64,000 nucleotides of DNA from Paenibacillus sp. MAHUQ-63. Its GTDB lineage: Bacteria; Bacillota; Bacilli; Paenibacillales; NBRC-103111. Shown one piece after another: positions 41,061-50,589 of this stretch. The DNA lies in contig NZ_JARADB010000001.1 in NCBI RefSeq assembly GCF_028765165.1, forward strand, positions 1,054,001 through 1,118,000. The letters run 5' to 3'. The position numbers and the translations under genes are program-made. Each line of letters opens with the position of its first letter. Within the stretch, counting starts at the first letter, position 1. Under the pieces are notes generated by a model. It saw nothing but the letters and a program-made list of their open reading frames with translations, did not search any database and was not told where the DNA came from.

Positions 41061-41558
41061 ATGGCAGGAAGAAGCAATGAAGATTTGAAAGACATTACTT
41101 TATTGGGCAATCAGGGCACGAAATATGTATTCAACTATGATCCGTCCGTGTTGGAGGCTTTCGATAACAAACATCCGAACAGGGACTATTTCGTCAAATT
41201 CAACTTCCCTGAATTCACGAGCTTATGTCCCGTAACCGGGCAGCCGGATTTCGCTACGCTGTACATCTCCTACATTCCTAATATCAAAATGGTGGAGAGC
41301 AAATCCCTCAAGCTGTATTTGTTCAGCTTCCGTAACCATGGCGATTTCCATGAGGATTGCGTCAACATCATTATGAACGACTTGATCAAGCTTATGGAGC
41401 CTCGTTACATTGAGGTATGGGGCAAATTCACGCCGCGCGGCGGCATCTCGATCGATCCCTACTGCAACTGGGGTCAGCCCGGCACGAAATTCGAGGCGAT
41501 GGCTGAGCACCGTCTAATGAACCATGACATGTACCCGGAGAAAATCGACAACCGCTAA
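41061..41558 (+). CDS. queF: PreQ0 reductase (NADPH-dependent 7-cyano-7-deazaguanine reductase)
   Basis: Reduces preQ0 to preQ1 in queuosine synthesis. Type I (short, unimodular) QueF of 165 residues. Signature elements: [17 protein letters not shown] with the catalytic cysteine (about residue 56), the QueF motif [15 protein letters not shown] (about 79-93), and the following [21 protein letters not shown] precedes the ATG. The gene is controlled by the preQ1 aptamer just upstream and ends tail to tail with a sensor kinase gene, the stops overlapping by a few bases. Other queuosine genes are not in the window. Confidence 0.97.
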   Translation: MAGRSNEDLKDITLLGNQGTKYVFNYDPSVLEAFDNKHPNRDYFVKFNFPEFTSLCPVTGQPDFATLYISYIPNIKMVESKSLKLYLFSFRNHGDFHEDCVNIIMNDLIKLMEPRYIEVWGKFTPRGGISIDPYCNWGQPGTKFEAMAEHRLMNHDMYPEKIDNR

Positions 41559-42808
41559 TTTGACTTTACGGGCAGTGTGATCGTGACCGTCGTTCCGACG
41601 CCCTCTTCACTTTCATATATGATTTTCCCGTTCATCGTATCAATAATGCGCATCGTTACAGCTGTCCCCAGACCCGTCCCGACATCCTTCGTGGAATAGA
41701 ACAGATGGCCGATCCGGGACAGCTGTTCTTTGCTCATCCCTTTCCCATTATCGCTGATCCGGAATTGAACCTCGTCCGTCATACCCGTTAACCAAACCTT
41801 CACTTCACCGTCAGCTGTCGTTGCCTCGATAGCATTTTTGATGACGTTGACCAACGCTTGCTGCAGTTGTCCCCGATCCGAATGCATATAAATGTGCTCG
41901 TCGAGCTGGCAGGTCAGCGTTACGCCATTCTTTATCGCCATAGGCGATAGCAGAATCAGAATGTTGTTCAGCATATCCGATGATGAGAACGATTCCATCT
42001 TCAATGGCTTTGGCTTGGAAAAGTTCAAATAATCATGAATGATAGCCTCGGCCCGCTCCAGCTCCTCCATCGCGATCGTTAAGTACTGCTGGTTTTTGCC
42101 TAGTTCATTCGGACGCATCAACTGCAAGAAGCCTTTCACCACCGTCAGCGGATTGCGAACCTCGTGTGCGATAGAAGCCGCCAGCTCCCCTAACGTTTTC
42201 ATTTTTTCAGCTTTTTGGATTTGCGCTTTCATCCTGGCTCGTTCTACGTTAATTTCCATCAGCATAGCCGACAGCCACGCCCCCAGAACAAGCATGATGC
42301 CGAAAGCAAGTAATGCCGTGAGCATTTCGAAGCTGTCCAAATGACCTTCATGCGCATAAAACATATACGATAGCAAAATGAAAAGCATAACCAGTAAAGG
42401 ACCTAATGAAACCGCAACCGTCGCCTTAATCCTCGCACGGCCGGTCATCAGCCTTACTTTCTTCGAAGCGATAAGCGGGAACAGGAAGCTTAACGTCATA
42501 CTTACATATCCGAACCAGACCGAGTCGCCTCCGAGATACGTACGTGTCAGTAACATCATCACATAATTGACGAATCCCGCAGCGGGTCCGAAATAGATCG
42601 TCGAAATGACGAGGGGGACGTACCGCAAATCCCAATATAGATTAAGATCTTTGTACGAAAAGAGCAAACAGAGGGACGTGGCGATGCCATATAGCATGCC
42701 CATCACAACCGGCGACTTCGCATAGCGCCATTTCTCTCCGAACACGCTTTGCAACAACACAGGTGCAAGAACGATCAGGATGTTCAGGAACAATTTTTCC
42801 AGCAGCAT
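41555..42808 (-). CDS. 5TM sensor histidine kinase (KinB/LytS-type input)
   Basis: Membrane kinase of 417 residues. The first 190 residues hold about six helices of the 5TMR-LYT type ([14 protein letters not shown] segment), then a HisKA domain with [19 protein letters not shown] (histidine about residue 225), the N box [10 protein letters not shown]1 ISDNGKGM and G2 GTGLGTAV. The layout matches sporulation kinase KinB-like proteins of Bacillales that feed Spo0F. No response regulator is encoded next to it, again typical of an orphan sporulation kinase. GGGGAAAG precedes the ATG. Confidence 0.88.
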   Translation of the reverse strand: MLLEKLFLNILIVLAPVLLQSVFGEKWRYAKSPVVMGMLYGIATSLCLLFSYKDLNLYWDLRYVPLVISTIYFGPAAGFVNYVMMLLTRTYLGGDSVWFGYVSMTLSFLFPLIASKKVRLMTGRARIKATVAVSLGPLLVMLFILLSYMFYAHEGHLDSFEMLTALLAFGIMLVLGAWLSAMLMEINVERARMKAQIQKAEKMKTLGELAASIAHEVRNPLTVVKGFLQLMRPNELGKNQQYLTIAMEELERAEAIIHDYLNFSKPKPLKMESFSSSDMLNNILILLSPMAIKNGVTLTCQLDEHIYMHSDRGQLQQALVNVIKNAIEATTADGEVKVWLTGMTDEVQFRISDNGKGMSKEQLSRIGHLFYSTKDVGTGLGTAVTMRIIDTMNGKIIYESEEGVGTTVTITLPVKSN

Positions 42809-42906
42809 AGTTCTTTCCCCGCCCTCTGCTCTTGAATAATTTACTTTGTAAATTCTGCAAAAACGGGTAAATTCCTCTATTGACCATTGGATTTAAACTA
42901 GGAAAG

Positions 42907-42953
42907 ATAAAAAATGGCAGAAAAGACTTCTAGTCGAAGCCTTTCTGCCATCA
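42907..42953 (-). terminator. Terminator of the 1552-residue surface protein gene
   Basis: GGCAGAAAGGCTTC pairs with GAAGTCTTTTCTGCC on the minus strand and is followed by ATTTTTTATC. Confidence 0.85.
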
Positions 42954-42965
42954 TTGCTATAGCTG

Positions 42966-45900
42966 CTATTTAAATGTTAAAACTTGCAGAAGACGCTGCA
43001 GAAGGACGGCGCTCTGAGCGCGTGTAGCTTCCTTCTTCGGGTCAAATGTAGATGGAGTTGTACCATCCATCAATTGCAGCTGTCCAAGCCGTTTAACGGC
43101 CTCTTGGGCCCAGGAATGAATAAGCGTACGATCTTCATAGTCCTGCGCCTGCGCCTGCGCCTGCGCCTGCGCCTGCCCCTGCTCTTGCTGCTCGTTGTAT
43201 CCCGCCGCCTGCAAAGCGCGGTCGATCATAACCGCCATTTCCTCCCGGGTAATCGTCTGGTCCGGCCGGAACGTTCCATCCTCATAGCCGGTTGCGATTC
43301 CCGCTTCTACGGCCGCATGAATAGCCTCACTGTACCAAGCCGTCTCTTCGGTATCTCGAAACGCCCCGTTGTTGGAAGCTGATTTCAATCCAAACGCACG
43401 GGTAATCATCGCCGCTAGCTCAGCTCGCGTGACCGGTTGGTCAGGCCGGAATTCATCTTGGGAAAAGCCTTGAACGAACCATTTATTCGCCATCCGTTCG
43501 ATGCTGTCTTGGGCCCAATGATGCCTCGTATCACTGAAAGAAATCTCGTTTGCAATAAACATCACCGTGCTGTTCGTGCGGCTGTAGAAAGTGATCTCAC
43601 CATTAATCACTGTAAAAGGCACCGGTTCATAGCTCGTTGTCCCATTAGCATCCTGAACAACTCGCAGCGCTGCCAAGTTACGCTCCGCGATCGCGGCGAT
43701 CGCGGGCTTCACTGTGTACGGCACGTATCGTTTGAAGCCGGCAATCTCCACGGTTTGGTTACCGCTTGCCACAGCATGAACCGCGAAATCGATGGATGCA
43801 ACGACTTGAAGGCCGTCCGCTTTTGCTTGCGCAGCGGCGCCATCCTGATGCGTAATGACCACTTCGATGCGTACGTTCTCCGGCTTCGTTCCAAGCTGAG
43901 CCGCCAGCTGGTCCAGGCTCAACTGCTTGACGGGGAGCTTAACGCCGCCCAATGGAGTGGTCAGGGTTACGGATGGAACATCCGCCAATTTACGCATGAC
44001 GGAAGACGTCAATTCGACCCGTACCTGCTCCGTACCGCTTGGACCGCCGACCGCGAGTGTCAGAGGGCCTTCTCCTTGCGTTCTCAGGATGGCGTCCAGT
44101 GTCACTTCGTCCACCTTGGAGGTAACGACGGTCTTGCCGTCCTTCTCCATCACCTCCGTTTTTAACTGAGCAGCGGGGCTTGGAGCCACCGCTCCTGACG
44201 GTCCTTGATTGACCGGCGCGTCGTTGTCGTCATCGTCGTCGTTGTCAAACTCCTCTGCGAGTCTCGTAACGGTGAGCTGGTACGTCTTGGTCGTTTGATT
44301 TTCTGCGGTAACTACAACGCCGATGACGTTAGCCCCGACGTTCAGTCGGATGGCCGAAGATGCGGTTCCGCTGTCCACCGCAGTTCCGTTTACGGTTACG
44401 GTTGCTTCGCTATCCGCCGCAGTCGGTGTAAGACTAATCTCTTTTATCGCATTTGAGACCGATAGCTCGTATTCCGTATTATCAGCACTAAATACAGGAC
44501 TTAGTGTCCCTGCGTTCGTTGTTAGTCCGCTCAAATTCGTATTGTCCGATTTCAATCTCGTAACGGTGAGCTGGTACGTCTTGGCCGTTTGATTTTCTGC
44601 GGTAACTACAATGCCGATGACGTTAGCCCCGACGTTCAGTCGGATGGCCGAAGATGCGGTTCCGCTGTCCACCGCAGTTCCGTTTACGGTTACGGTTGCT
44701 TCAGCGCTTGAAGCTGTCGGGATTATTTGAATTTCCCGCACACCTGCGGGCAGGGTAACCGAGTAGGACGATTCAGTGCGGTCGAACAGCGGGCTTAACG
44801 TCCCGGCACTAACGGTTAATTCACTCAACGCATTGTCTGCCGAAGGCCAAGTTTCAGTGGCCGTAACTCCATCGGCTTTCAAATAATCGGTGCCGTTACT
44901 GCTCAAAATATTTTTCGCTACGGTAATATCCGTCCCTTTTTGCAAATAAATGCCACCGGTGTTCCCCGTAATCGTATTGCCGGAAATCAGCACATTGGCA
45001 GGGTCTCCCGCTCCGATATTGCCGGCATTCTGGTCGCCGTTATCGTGCTCCAGCAAAATTCCCCAGTAACCGGGCGCCGTATTGTTACGGATGATGTTAT
45101 TGACGATGCGGGTGCCGGGCCCGTTCAAAATATTGATCCCAACGCCATTATTAACGGTTGTTGTCTGCTCGATGATGTTGCGCTCGATCCGCGTATCCGG
45201 CGTTCCCATCGTGACAACGATGCCTTCGCGTGAGTTGCGGATTACGTTGTCGTGAATATAGTTATTCGGTCCCGTTTTGCTATGGTTGCTCGGTGCGGTA
45301 CCGCCCGTGTTGCCGAGGCCTACGCCCCCGCCCGTATAAATATTCTCAATCGTATTGCCGTATACGTCGTTCAAATATTCGAGTTCCCCATGAAGATCGA
45401 TCGCATCCAGCTTTGTTTGGTTGTAGTGATTGTTTCTGAGCACATTATTATGCGCAACGTTCTGGATGAGCGAGCCATGGCGCAAATACGGCCCTTCGAA
45501 CGTCGAATCCTCAACCACGTTCCAATACGTATCGTTATCGAACCCGAGCCTGTCAACCTTCGGCATTCCTTGAATCGACGTGCCGTAGCCGGCGCCGCCG
45601 CCGCCTAGGTCCGTCGCATTGCGGAAGGTGGCATGGCGAACCACGACATCGTGGCTGTTCTCAATCCGAATGGCCATCCGTCTAAAACGCTCGACCGTTA
45701 CGTGATCAATAGTTACGTTATAGGAAGGATTTTCCCCATAGTTGGCAATGGCGATCATGCTGTCCGGTCCCCCGGCTGCGGGATTGTTCGTCACATGGTC
45801 CAGCGAGAACGTTCGGTTCCAAGTCGATGTAACGGTCAAGTTGGAAACCAGCAAATCATGCTGATTGGACGATTTCAGGACGGAGCTGTTCTTCACATCG

Positions 45901-47624
45901 TCAATGCTCGACTTCAGAATCGTCCCCGCTTCGCTCTCCCCGCGCAAATTGACGCCCGATTTCAGCTTAAGGTTAATAAACCCGTCCGGCGAGGACATCA
46001 GGTTATAGACACCGTTCGGGATGTAGACCTCGTCTCCGGAAGCTGCAGCATCGATCGCGTTCTGAATCGCCGCACGGTCATCCTGACCGTTGTCAGCCGG
46101 GTTCGCGCCATAATCAAGTACGTTCAGCGTAGCGCCCGTAACCGGATGAGGCGTATGTACCGGATGCGGGCTGCCATCCGGCTTCGTGAGGCCCGGCTGT
46201 GTGAACGGAGCCGTTCCCGGCGGCGCCGTCGGTGTCACGTTCGGCACGGTCGCTACCGGCGTATCTCCGGAAGGAAACGGCATGTAGATCATGACTTCGG
46301 TTAAACTCGTGAAAGTGCTGCCGTCGGAATTGCCATGACCGACAATGCGCACGAAGCGAGCATTCGTATCCGGAATGTCAAAAGCCTGCATATCAACCGT
46401 CCCCGGACGGCTGTTGCCGGTGAATACGTTGGTCCAGCTTTGTGCATCATTGGAGGTTTGAATATCAATCAACGTCGTTCTCAAATCACCCTTGTAAAAT
46501 GCAATACCTACATAGCCAATCGTCTTCGGTTGCCCTAAATCAAACATAATGTATTGACCGTCTCCAGAGGCTGACCAGCGGCTGAACAAGTTGTTGTCCA
46601 GCGTATTGCTTTCCACATTGCCGTCGCTGCTGCTCGCATTGACTTCAACGATCTGCAGAGGCGCCACAGGCGCGGATAGTGTCATAACGTTATACGTCAG
46701 CGGCGTTAAGGAATAGTTGCCTACGGCATCCCCTGCATAAACGCTATAAATGACGTTCGTATGGGGAGCAAGTCCTTGAACCGTGTAGTAAGTGCTCCCT
46801 GTGACCGTCGTTAGCAGCTCGTCATTTTGATACAGCTTATAGTTCGTAACCGCACTGTCGTCGGTCGCTGCAGGCCAAGCCAGCTGAACGAAGTCCGTGC
46901 CCAGATTGAGCGATTTAAGCGCAGATCCCGGGGCCCATGACGGCGGTGTAGTGTCGCTCTGAACGATGCGCCTTACGAGCAGCTGAGGCTCCGGATTCGA
47001 TGCCGATGTGTTCTCCTTCGCGTAGATATTGACCGGATTCGAAGATTCGGACGCTAGGAGGAAAGACAGCGATTGGCTCGGAAGATGCTGTCTGACATAA
47101 TCCGTTACATCCACATTGTAATAAACCGGCTTGGAGGCATTCGGTTGTGTGACTGTGAATTGACCTATCGGACTCATGGAGGACAGATCCGTTACCGGAG
47201 CATTGTTCCAAGTAAGGGTCGATTCCTGCCAGTCGTTATTCGATAGCCCGTATACTTGGAGGGCGGTATCGATGTCACTGCTGCCTTTTTTGGCAGAGAC
47301 TTGCAAGTAGAATTTGTAAGTTGCGTCCGTAACGGAAGATACGTCAAATTTGAAGTAGACTTCGGTCTTCTTGGAGCTGCTGGTCGAAAGACTGAATAGC
47401 CCCTGCGTCGAACTGGACAGATTCGTTCTGCTGTCATAATTGGTATTGGCCACTTCCGGCTTCGCGTTATCCATCACTATAGCCGCATCGGCGCTTGTCG
47501 GCAGCGCAGCCACATCCACCTCCACATCCGCAGCCCTGCCCGGGGCAGGAAGGACCAGGAGAGATAAGACCATCGAAACCATTAACAACACAGCTAGCCT
47601 TTGTCGCAAAAAGAAATGATTCAT
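42966..47624 (-). CDS. Large secreted multidomain surface protein (beta-helix, SLH)
   Basis: Secreted protein of 1552 residues. Signal peptide (1-34, ends GRAA); DNRLRE-type beta domain (about 40-225, PQLLVRR); fibronectin III (about 235-320); discoidin/F5-8C-like domain (about 335-455); Pro/Thr linker; right-handed beta-helix of the pectate-lyase type (LNVLDYGANPADNGQDDRAA, about 505-910); two cadherin-like beta sandwiches; an acidic DNDDDDDND linker; an extra domain; and three C-terminal SLH repeats that anchor it to the wall. It probably binds or cleaves plant or cell-wall polysaccharide, but catalysis is not established. Start at ATG 47622-47624 with AAGGAG upstream. The cadherin-like pair carries nearly identical DNA. 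Confidence 0.88.
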   Translation of the reverse strand: MNHFFLRQRLAVLLMVSMVLSLLVLPAPGRAADVEVDVAALPTSADAAIVMDNAKPEVANTNYDSRTNLSSSTQGLFSLSTSSSKKTEVYFKFDVSSVTDATYKFYLQVSAKKGSSDIDTALQVYGLSNNDWQESTLTWNNAPVTDLSSMSPIGQFTVTQPNASKPVYYNVDVTDYVRQHLPSQSLSFLLASESSNPVNIYAKENTSASNPEPQLLVRRIVQSDTTPPSWAPGSALKSLNLGTDFVQLAWPAATDDSAVTNYKLYQNDELLTTVTGSTYYTVQGLAPHTNVIYSVYAGDAVGNYSLTPLTYNVMTLSAPVAPLQIVEVNASSSDGNVESNTLDNNLFSRWSASGDGQYIMFDLGQPKTIGYVGIAFYKGDLRTTLIDIQTSNDAQSWTNVFTGNSRPGTVDMQAFDIPDTNARFVRIVGHGNSDGSTFTSLTEVMIYMPFPSGDTPVATVPNVTPTAPPGTAPFTQPGLTKPDGSPHPVHTPHPVTGATLNVLDYGANPADNGQDDRAAIQNAIDAAASGDEVYIPNGVYNLMSSPDGFINLKLKSGVNLRGESEAGTILKSSIDDVKNSSVLKSSNQHDLLVSNLTVTSTWNRTFSLDHVTNNPAAGGPDSMIAIANYGENPSYNVTIDHVTVERFRRMAIRIENSHDVVVRHATFRNATDLGGGGAGYGTSIQGMPKVDRLGFDNDTYWNVVEDSTFEGPYLRHGSLIQNVAHNNVLRNNHYNQTKLDAIDLHGELEYLNDVYGNTIENIYTGGGVGLGNTGGTAPSNHSKTGPNNYIHDNVIRNSREGIVVTMGTPDTRIERNIIEQTTTVNNGVGINILNGPGTRIVNNIIRNNTAPGYWGILLEHDNGDQNAGNIGAGDPANVLISGNTITGNTGGIYLQKGTDITVAKNILSSNGTDYLKADGVTATETWPSADNALSELTVSAGTLSPLFDRTESSYSVTLPAGVREIQIIPTASSAEATVTVNGTAVDSGTASSAIRLNVGANVIGIVVTAENQTAKTYQLTVTRLKSDNTNLSGLTTNAGTLSPVFSADNTEYELSVSNAIKEISLTPTAADSEATVTVNGTAVDSGTASSAIRLNVGANVIGVVVTAENQTTKTYQLTVTRLAEEFDNDDDDDNDAPVNQGPSGAVAPSPAAQLKTEVMEKDGKTVVTSKVDEVTLDAILRTQGEGPLTLAVGGPSGTEQVRVELTSSVMRKLADVPSVTLTTPLGGVKLPVKQLSLDQLAAQLGTKPENVRIEVVITHQDGAAAQAKADGLQVVASIDFAVHAVASGNQTVEIAGFKRYVPYTVKPAIAAIAERNLAALRVVQDANGTTSYEPVPFTVINGEITFYSRTNSTVMFIANEISFSDTRHHWAQDSIERMANKWFVQGFSQDEFRPDQPVTRAELAAMITRAFGLKSASNNGAFRDTEETAWYSEAIHAAVEAGIATGYEDGTFRPDQTITREEMAVMIDRALQAAGYNEQQEQGQAQAQAQAQAQDYEDRTLIHSWAQEAVKRLGQLQLMDGTTPSTFDPKKEATRAQSAVLLQRLLQVLTFK
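43140..43182. repeat. Hexanucleotide repeat between SLH domains
   Basis: CGCCTG (or CTGCGC) is repeated about seven times, coding QAQAQAQAQAQ on the minus strand between the second and third SLH units of the surface protein. Six-base units keep the frame, so slippage would change linker length only. Confidence 0.9.
44263..44407 (-). repeat. 145-base duplicate, copy 1 (cadherin-like domain 2)
   Basis: Differs from copy 2 (44557-44701) at two positions over 145 bases, while the sequence before each copy is clearly different. Each encodes the TVTVNGTAVDSG region and its end. Confidence 0.9.
44557..44701 (-). repeat. 145-base duplicate, copy 2 (cadherin-like domain 1)
   Basis: Partner of 44263-44407, 143 of 145 bases equal, 294 bases apart start to start. 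Confidence 0.9.
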
Positions 47625-47853
47625 GCCGCAATGCTCCTTATTCAGTTTACTCTCGCAAGTACCGTATACAGGGACGATTGACTGATACATGAGCGACGGC
47701 CTATGTGAATAGGAACGCTGCCCATATGTATGTAAGCGCATACAATATACTGCGATTTCACCATACTACTCCCTTTTTCCCACATTTCATTGTCATTTGT
47801 TTAGGTGAAGGAGGGATATTATTGGAAAATTGGCGTATTGAATCCTCTTTTCA

Positions 47854-47898
47854 TAAAAAAAGCCCGCCGCCTCCATGAAATCGGTTACGCCGGGCATT
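47854..47898 (-). terminator. Terminator after the GbsR/MarR-like gene
   Basis: GCCCGGC ... GGCGGGC hairpin on the minus strand, then seven T. Confidence 0.8.
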
Positions 47899-47900
47899 AA

Positions 47901-48431
47901 CTATTCTTTTTCTTTGGCTTTCTTACGGTTCAGAACGATCTGTTCCCACTTCTTCTCGACATCCTTGATCATCGGATGCAGCATATCGTACATGGCAGCC
48001 AGCAATGAAAACCTTTGCTCGAAATATTCGAGAGATTCTTGCTGAGCCTCACTGCAAGTCTCAATCGATGAAATATCTTTCATCGTTTTCTCTGCCCATA
48101 TATGAAACAATTCCAAATCCTGAACAATTCGGCGGATATGATTCACACTATAACTCTCAGACATGTAATAATAATCCCTGCGGTCATTGGTGGACGGCAT
48201 CTTCCTGCACATGCCCACTCGTTCCATATGGCGTATTTGAACGCTTACAGCGGCTTTGGTTACACCCAGCTGTTCGACAATATCCTGCAAACTGAGAGGT
48301 CCTGTGGCAAACAGCAGCTGCGCAAAAATTTTGCCGACTAAGGGACTGAATCCCTTTTTTTCATAATTCAAAGATAAAAAATCACTAATATTTTGCTTCC
48401 ACTCAGAGAAAGTCAGTTCATCTTGTTCCAT
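47901..48431 (-). CDS. GbsR/MarR-like transcriptional regulator under a Fur box
   Basis: Protein of 176 residues with a winged helix of the GbsR kind: FSPLVGKIFAQLLFATGPLSL (the GbsR start), DIVEQLGVTKAAVSVQIRHMERVG (recognition helix region, about 52-75), and a wing with NDRRDYYY. The C-terminal 90 residues are helical, as in GbsR. I use the ATG at 48429-48431, eight bases after GGGGAG; an upstream ATG (48447-48449) lacks a site. Its promoter is overlapped by a strong Fur box, so iron repletion should repress it. The divergent gene at 48686, with a palindrome at its start, is the likely target. Confidence 0.85.
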   Translation of the reverse strand: MEQDELTFSEWKQNISDFLSLNYEKKGFSPLVGKIFAQLLFATGPLSLQDIVEQLGVTKAAVSVQIRHMERVGMCRKMPSTNDRRDYYYMSESYSVNHIRRIVQDLELFHIWAEKTMKDISSIETCSEAQQESLEYFEQRFSLLAAMYDMLHPMIKDVEKKWEQIVLNRKKAKEKE

Positions 48432-48466
48432 CTCGTACTCTCCCCTCATTGCGACATAATTTAGGT

Positions 48467-48485
48467 GACAATGATTATCATAGTG
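48467..48485 (-). promoter_or_regulatory. Fur box on the regulator promoter
   Basis: GACAATGATTATCATAGTG matches the 19-base Fur consensus GATAATGATTATCATTATC at 15 positions by eye, with the core AATGATTATCAT intact. It covers the -10 box of the minus-strand promoter (48477-48482). Confidence 0.8.
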
Positions 48486-48505
48486 AAAAATAAATTATCA
48501 GTCAA
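48477..48505 (-). promoter_or_regulatory. Sigma-A promoter of the GbsR/MarR-like gene
   Basis: TTGACT (48500-48505), 17 bases, TATGAT (48477-48482) on the minus strand, overlapped by the Fur box. Confidence 0.8.
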
Positions 48506-48572
48506 CTTTTTATGACAAAGTATTGACATTTTTCGATAATGTGAACATTGTGCAACATTTCGGGTTTCTGAA

Positions 48573-48601
48573 TTGACATGGCGGTTGCCGCGTTTTATAT
48601 T
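48573..48601 (+). promoter_or_regulatory. Sigma-A promoter of the secreted repeat protein
   Basis: TTGACA (48573-48578), 17 bases, TATATT (48596-48601), near consensus. Confidence 0.8.
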
Positions 48602-48608
48602 ATGATCA

Positions 48609-48624
48609 TTAACAATGTTGTTAA
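48609..48624. promoter_or_regulatory. Perfect 16-base palindrome at the start of transcription
   Basis: TTAACAATGTTGTTAA contains TTAACAA and TTGTTAA as exact reverse complements (two-base centre). Lying seven bases after the -10 box, it is a likely repressor site, perhaps for the divergent GbsR/MarR-like protein. Confidence 0.6.
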
Positions 48625-48685
48625 CGATAATAACTAATTATATTTAATTAGTTTACTTTTTTATTTTCCAAAGGAGATGTTCTTC

Positions 48686-50392
48686 ATGAAAAAACCGTTT
48701 AAAATTTTAACCACAGGTACACTCGCCGCTGCCATCTTGTTCTCCGGCTCCGCTCTCTCTGCCGGCAAAGCTCATGCTGACGAAGCGGTCGCTTCCCAGG
48801 CTGTCCTTCAAGCCGATTCTTTTGCAAGTCAAATTATTAACTATCATTTATCCATTCTGGCCAAAAATGCCGCTGAAGCGACAGGTCAAGATGAAGACGA
48901 TATTAGAGACGCTCTCTCCGCCGGCAGCACGCTGACGGAAGCAACCGGCGTTAGCAGCGCGGAGCTGCTCACTGACTTGACCCCGATCATCAACTTTGAT
49001 TTACATAAAGCACAGAGCTACGGTTTCATTACGGCTAACGAAATTCAAACCAGTGAAGCGGTTCTCGCTGAGCAGCTAGGCTCCGCTCTGGAAACCAAAG
49101 GCAACCAATTGCCGTCTGCCGGCAATAATGCCATCTTGGCCCACCTCGTGTTGAACCGTTTGGATAACGTGGTTCGTGACACGGCCAGCTATGCAGGAAA
49201 AGAGCAAACTGACGTGATGGAAGATCTTCGTCAAGGGAAAACTCTAGTTCAATCCGCAGCATCTTTGGATTCAGGCGAGCTGAAAGAGGATCTATTATCC
49301 CTGCTTAAACAGGACCTCCAATTTGAAGTTTCTACCAAAGGCGCCGTGCAAGCCGACGCTGACCGGTATTACGCTTTGGGCGCCGGCAAGCTTACCGATA
49401 TGATTAATACGCCCGGTTATAATCCTGAAAGTGTGAAAGCGCAGGCCGCTGATTTAAGCAAGCTCATTGCCAACCGCTTGAGCCGCATCGTTACCGATAC
49501 TGCTTTCTTCGCCAAAAAAGAGGAGAGCGACGTATGGGAAGATTTGCGCCAAGGCAAAACGCTTGTCGCTTCCGCTACAAGCCTGGATCCAGGTGAATTG
49601 AAGGAGAAAATCTCCAACGTGACTCGCCAAGACCTCGATTTCGAAGTGGCGATGGGCCGTGCAACCCAAGAAGATGCGAATAAAGCCTATTCGGAAGCTT
49701 CCGCCAAAATCGCCGACGCTATCAATACGCCAGGATTTACACCGGCATCGAGTACGGCCGTTCAAGCCGATCTGCAAAAAATCGTTCAAAACCGCATTGA
49801 TCGTGCCATCAATGATACGGCTGTTTTCAGCAGCAAAGAAGAAAGCGATGTTCGTGAAGACCTTCGTCAAGGCAAAACACTGGTCGCTTCCGCCGCTAAA
49901 TTGGACTCTGGGGAACTGAAAGAGAAAATCTTGAACGTGCTTAGACAAGAGCTGGATTTCCAAGTATCGCTGCATCGCGCAACGCAAGAAGAGGCCAACA
50001 AGTATTACTCTGAAGGGGCTGCGAAGATTGCGGATATCATTAACACACCTGGCTACCAACCAGCCTCCGCGAGTCAAGCCAAAGCCGATCTGGAGCAGGT
50101 GATCACCAACCGCATTAACCACGTGATCAACGACACCGCCGTCTTCGGCAAGAAGGAAGAGAAAGATGTGCTTGCGGACCTTCGCCAAGGCAAAACGCTT
50201 GTTGCTTCCGCCACAAGCTTGGATCCAGGCGAGTTGAAAGAGAAAGTTTTGAATGTGCTTCGACAAGAGCTCGACTTCCAAGTCGCTCTGGATCGCGCCA
50301 CGCAAGAAGAGGCAGATAAATATTACTCCGAAGGAGCTGCCAAGCTTGCCGATATTCTTAACACGCCTGGCTATGCACCAAGCCAAGGCTAA
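48686..50392 (+). CDS. Secreted repeat protein with about 105-residue helical modules
   Basis: Exported protein of 568 residues with a signal peptide (1-31, ends AHA). The rest is one weak and four strong copies of a module of about 105 residues (about residues 145-568). Each begins NRxxxxxxDTA(V/S)F, has DVxxDLRQGKTLVASA, then LDxGELKE and the ending YYxxGAAKxADxxNTPGY. The DLRQGKTLV stretch is like the GKSLAEIA repeats of DUF2680-type proteins; I infer a helical surface fold, but the family is not recognised. AAAGGAG precedes the ATG at 48686; an ATG nine bases upstream lies against the ribosome site. Divergent from the Fur-box regulator. Confidence 0.85.
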   Translation: MKKPFKILTTGTLAAAILFSGSALSAGKAHADEAVASQAVLQADSFASQIINYHLSILAKNAAEATGQDEDDIRDALSAGSTLTEATGVSSAELLTDLTPIINFDLHKAQSYGFITANEIQTSEAVLAEQLGSALETKGNQLPSAGNNAILAHLVLNRLDNVVRDTASYAGKEQTDVMEDLRQGKTLVQSAASLDSGELKEDLLSLLKQDLQFEVSTKGAVQADADRYYALGAGKLTDMINTPGYNPESVKAQAADLSKLIANRLSRIVTDTAFFAKKEESDVWEDLRQGKTLVASATSLDPGELKEKISNVTRQDLDFEVAMGRATQEDANKAYSEASAKIADAINTPGFTPASSTAVQADLQKIVQNRIDRAINDTAVFSSKEESDVREDLRQGKTLVASAAKLDSGELKEKILNVLRQELDFQVSLHRATQEEANKYYSEGAAKIADIINTPGYQPASASQAKADLEQVITNRINHVINDTAVFGKKEEKDVLADLRQGKTLVASATSLDPGELKEKVLNVLRQELDFQVALDRATQEEADKYYSEGAAKLADILNTPGYAPSQG

Positions 50393-50402
50393 TCGCTAAA
50401 TG

Positions 50403-50455
50403 AAAAACGGCCTTCCCCGAAATCATGCTAATGATAGAGGGGAAGGCCGTTTTCT
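50403..50455 (+). terminator. Terminator of the repeat protein gene
   Basis: Fifteen-base-pair stem AAAACGGCCTTCCCC / GGGGAAGGCCGTTTT around a 20-base loop. Confidence 0.85.
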
Positions 50456-50507
50456 GCTGTTTTGATGTCCGAATATTCTGCAGATCGCGCGCAGGCAGAA
50501 GAGGAAT

Positions 50508-50552
50508 TTCAAAAACAAAGGAGCTAAGCACATTCAAGCGCTTAGCTCCTTG
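50508..50552 (-). terminator. Terminator of the 773-residue SLH protein gene
   Basis: GGAGCTAAGC pairs with GCTTAGCTCC on the minus strand, then TTTGTTTTTG. Confidence 0.8.
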
Positions 50553-50589
50553 TTCATTCGTCCGGCAATCAAGCTTGAACGAACGCTTC

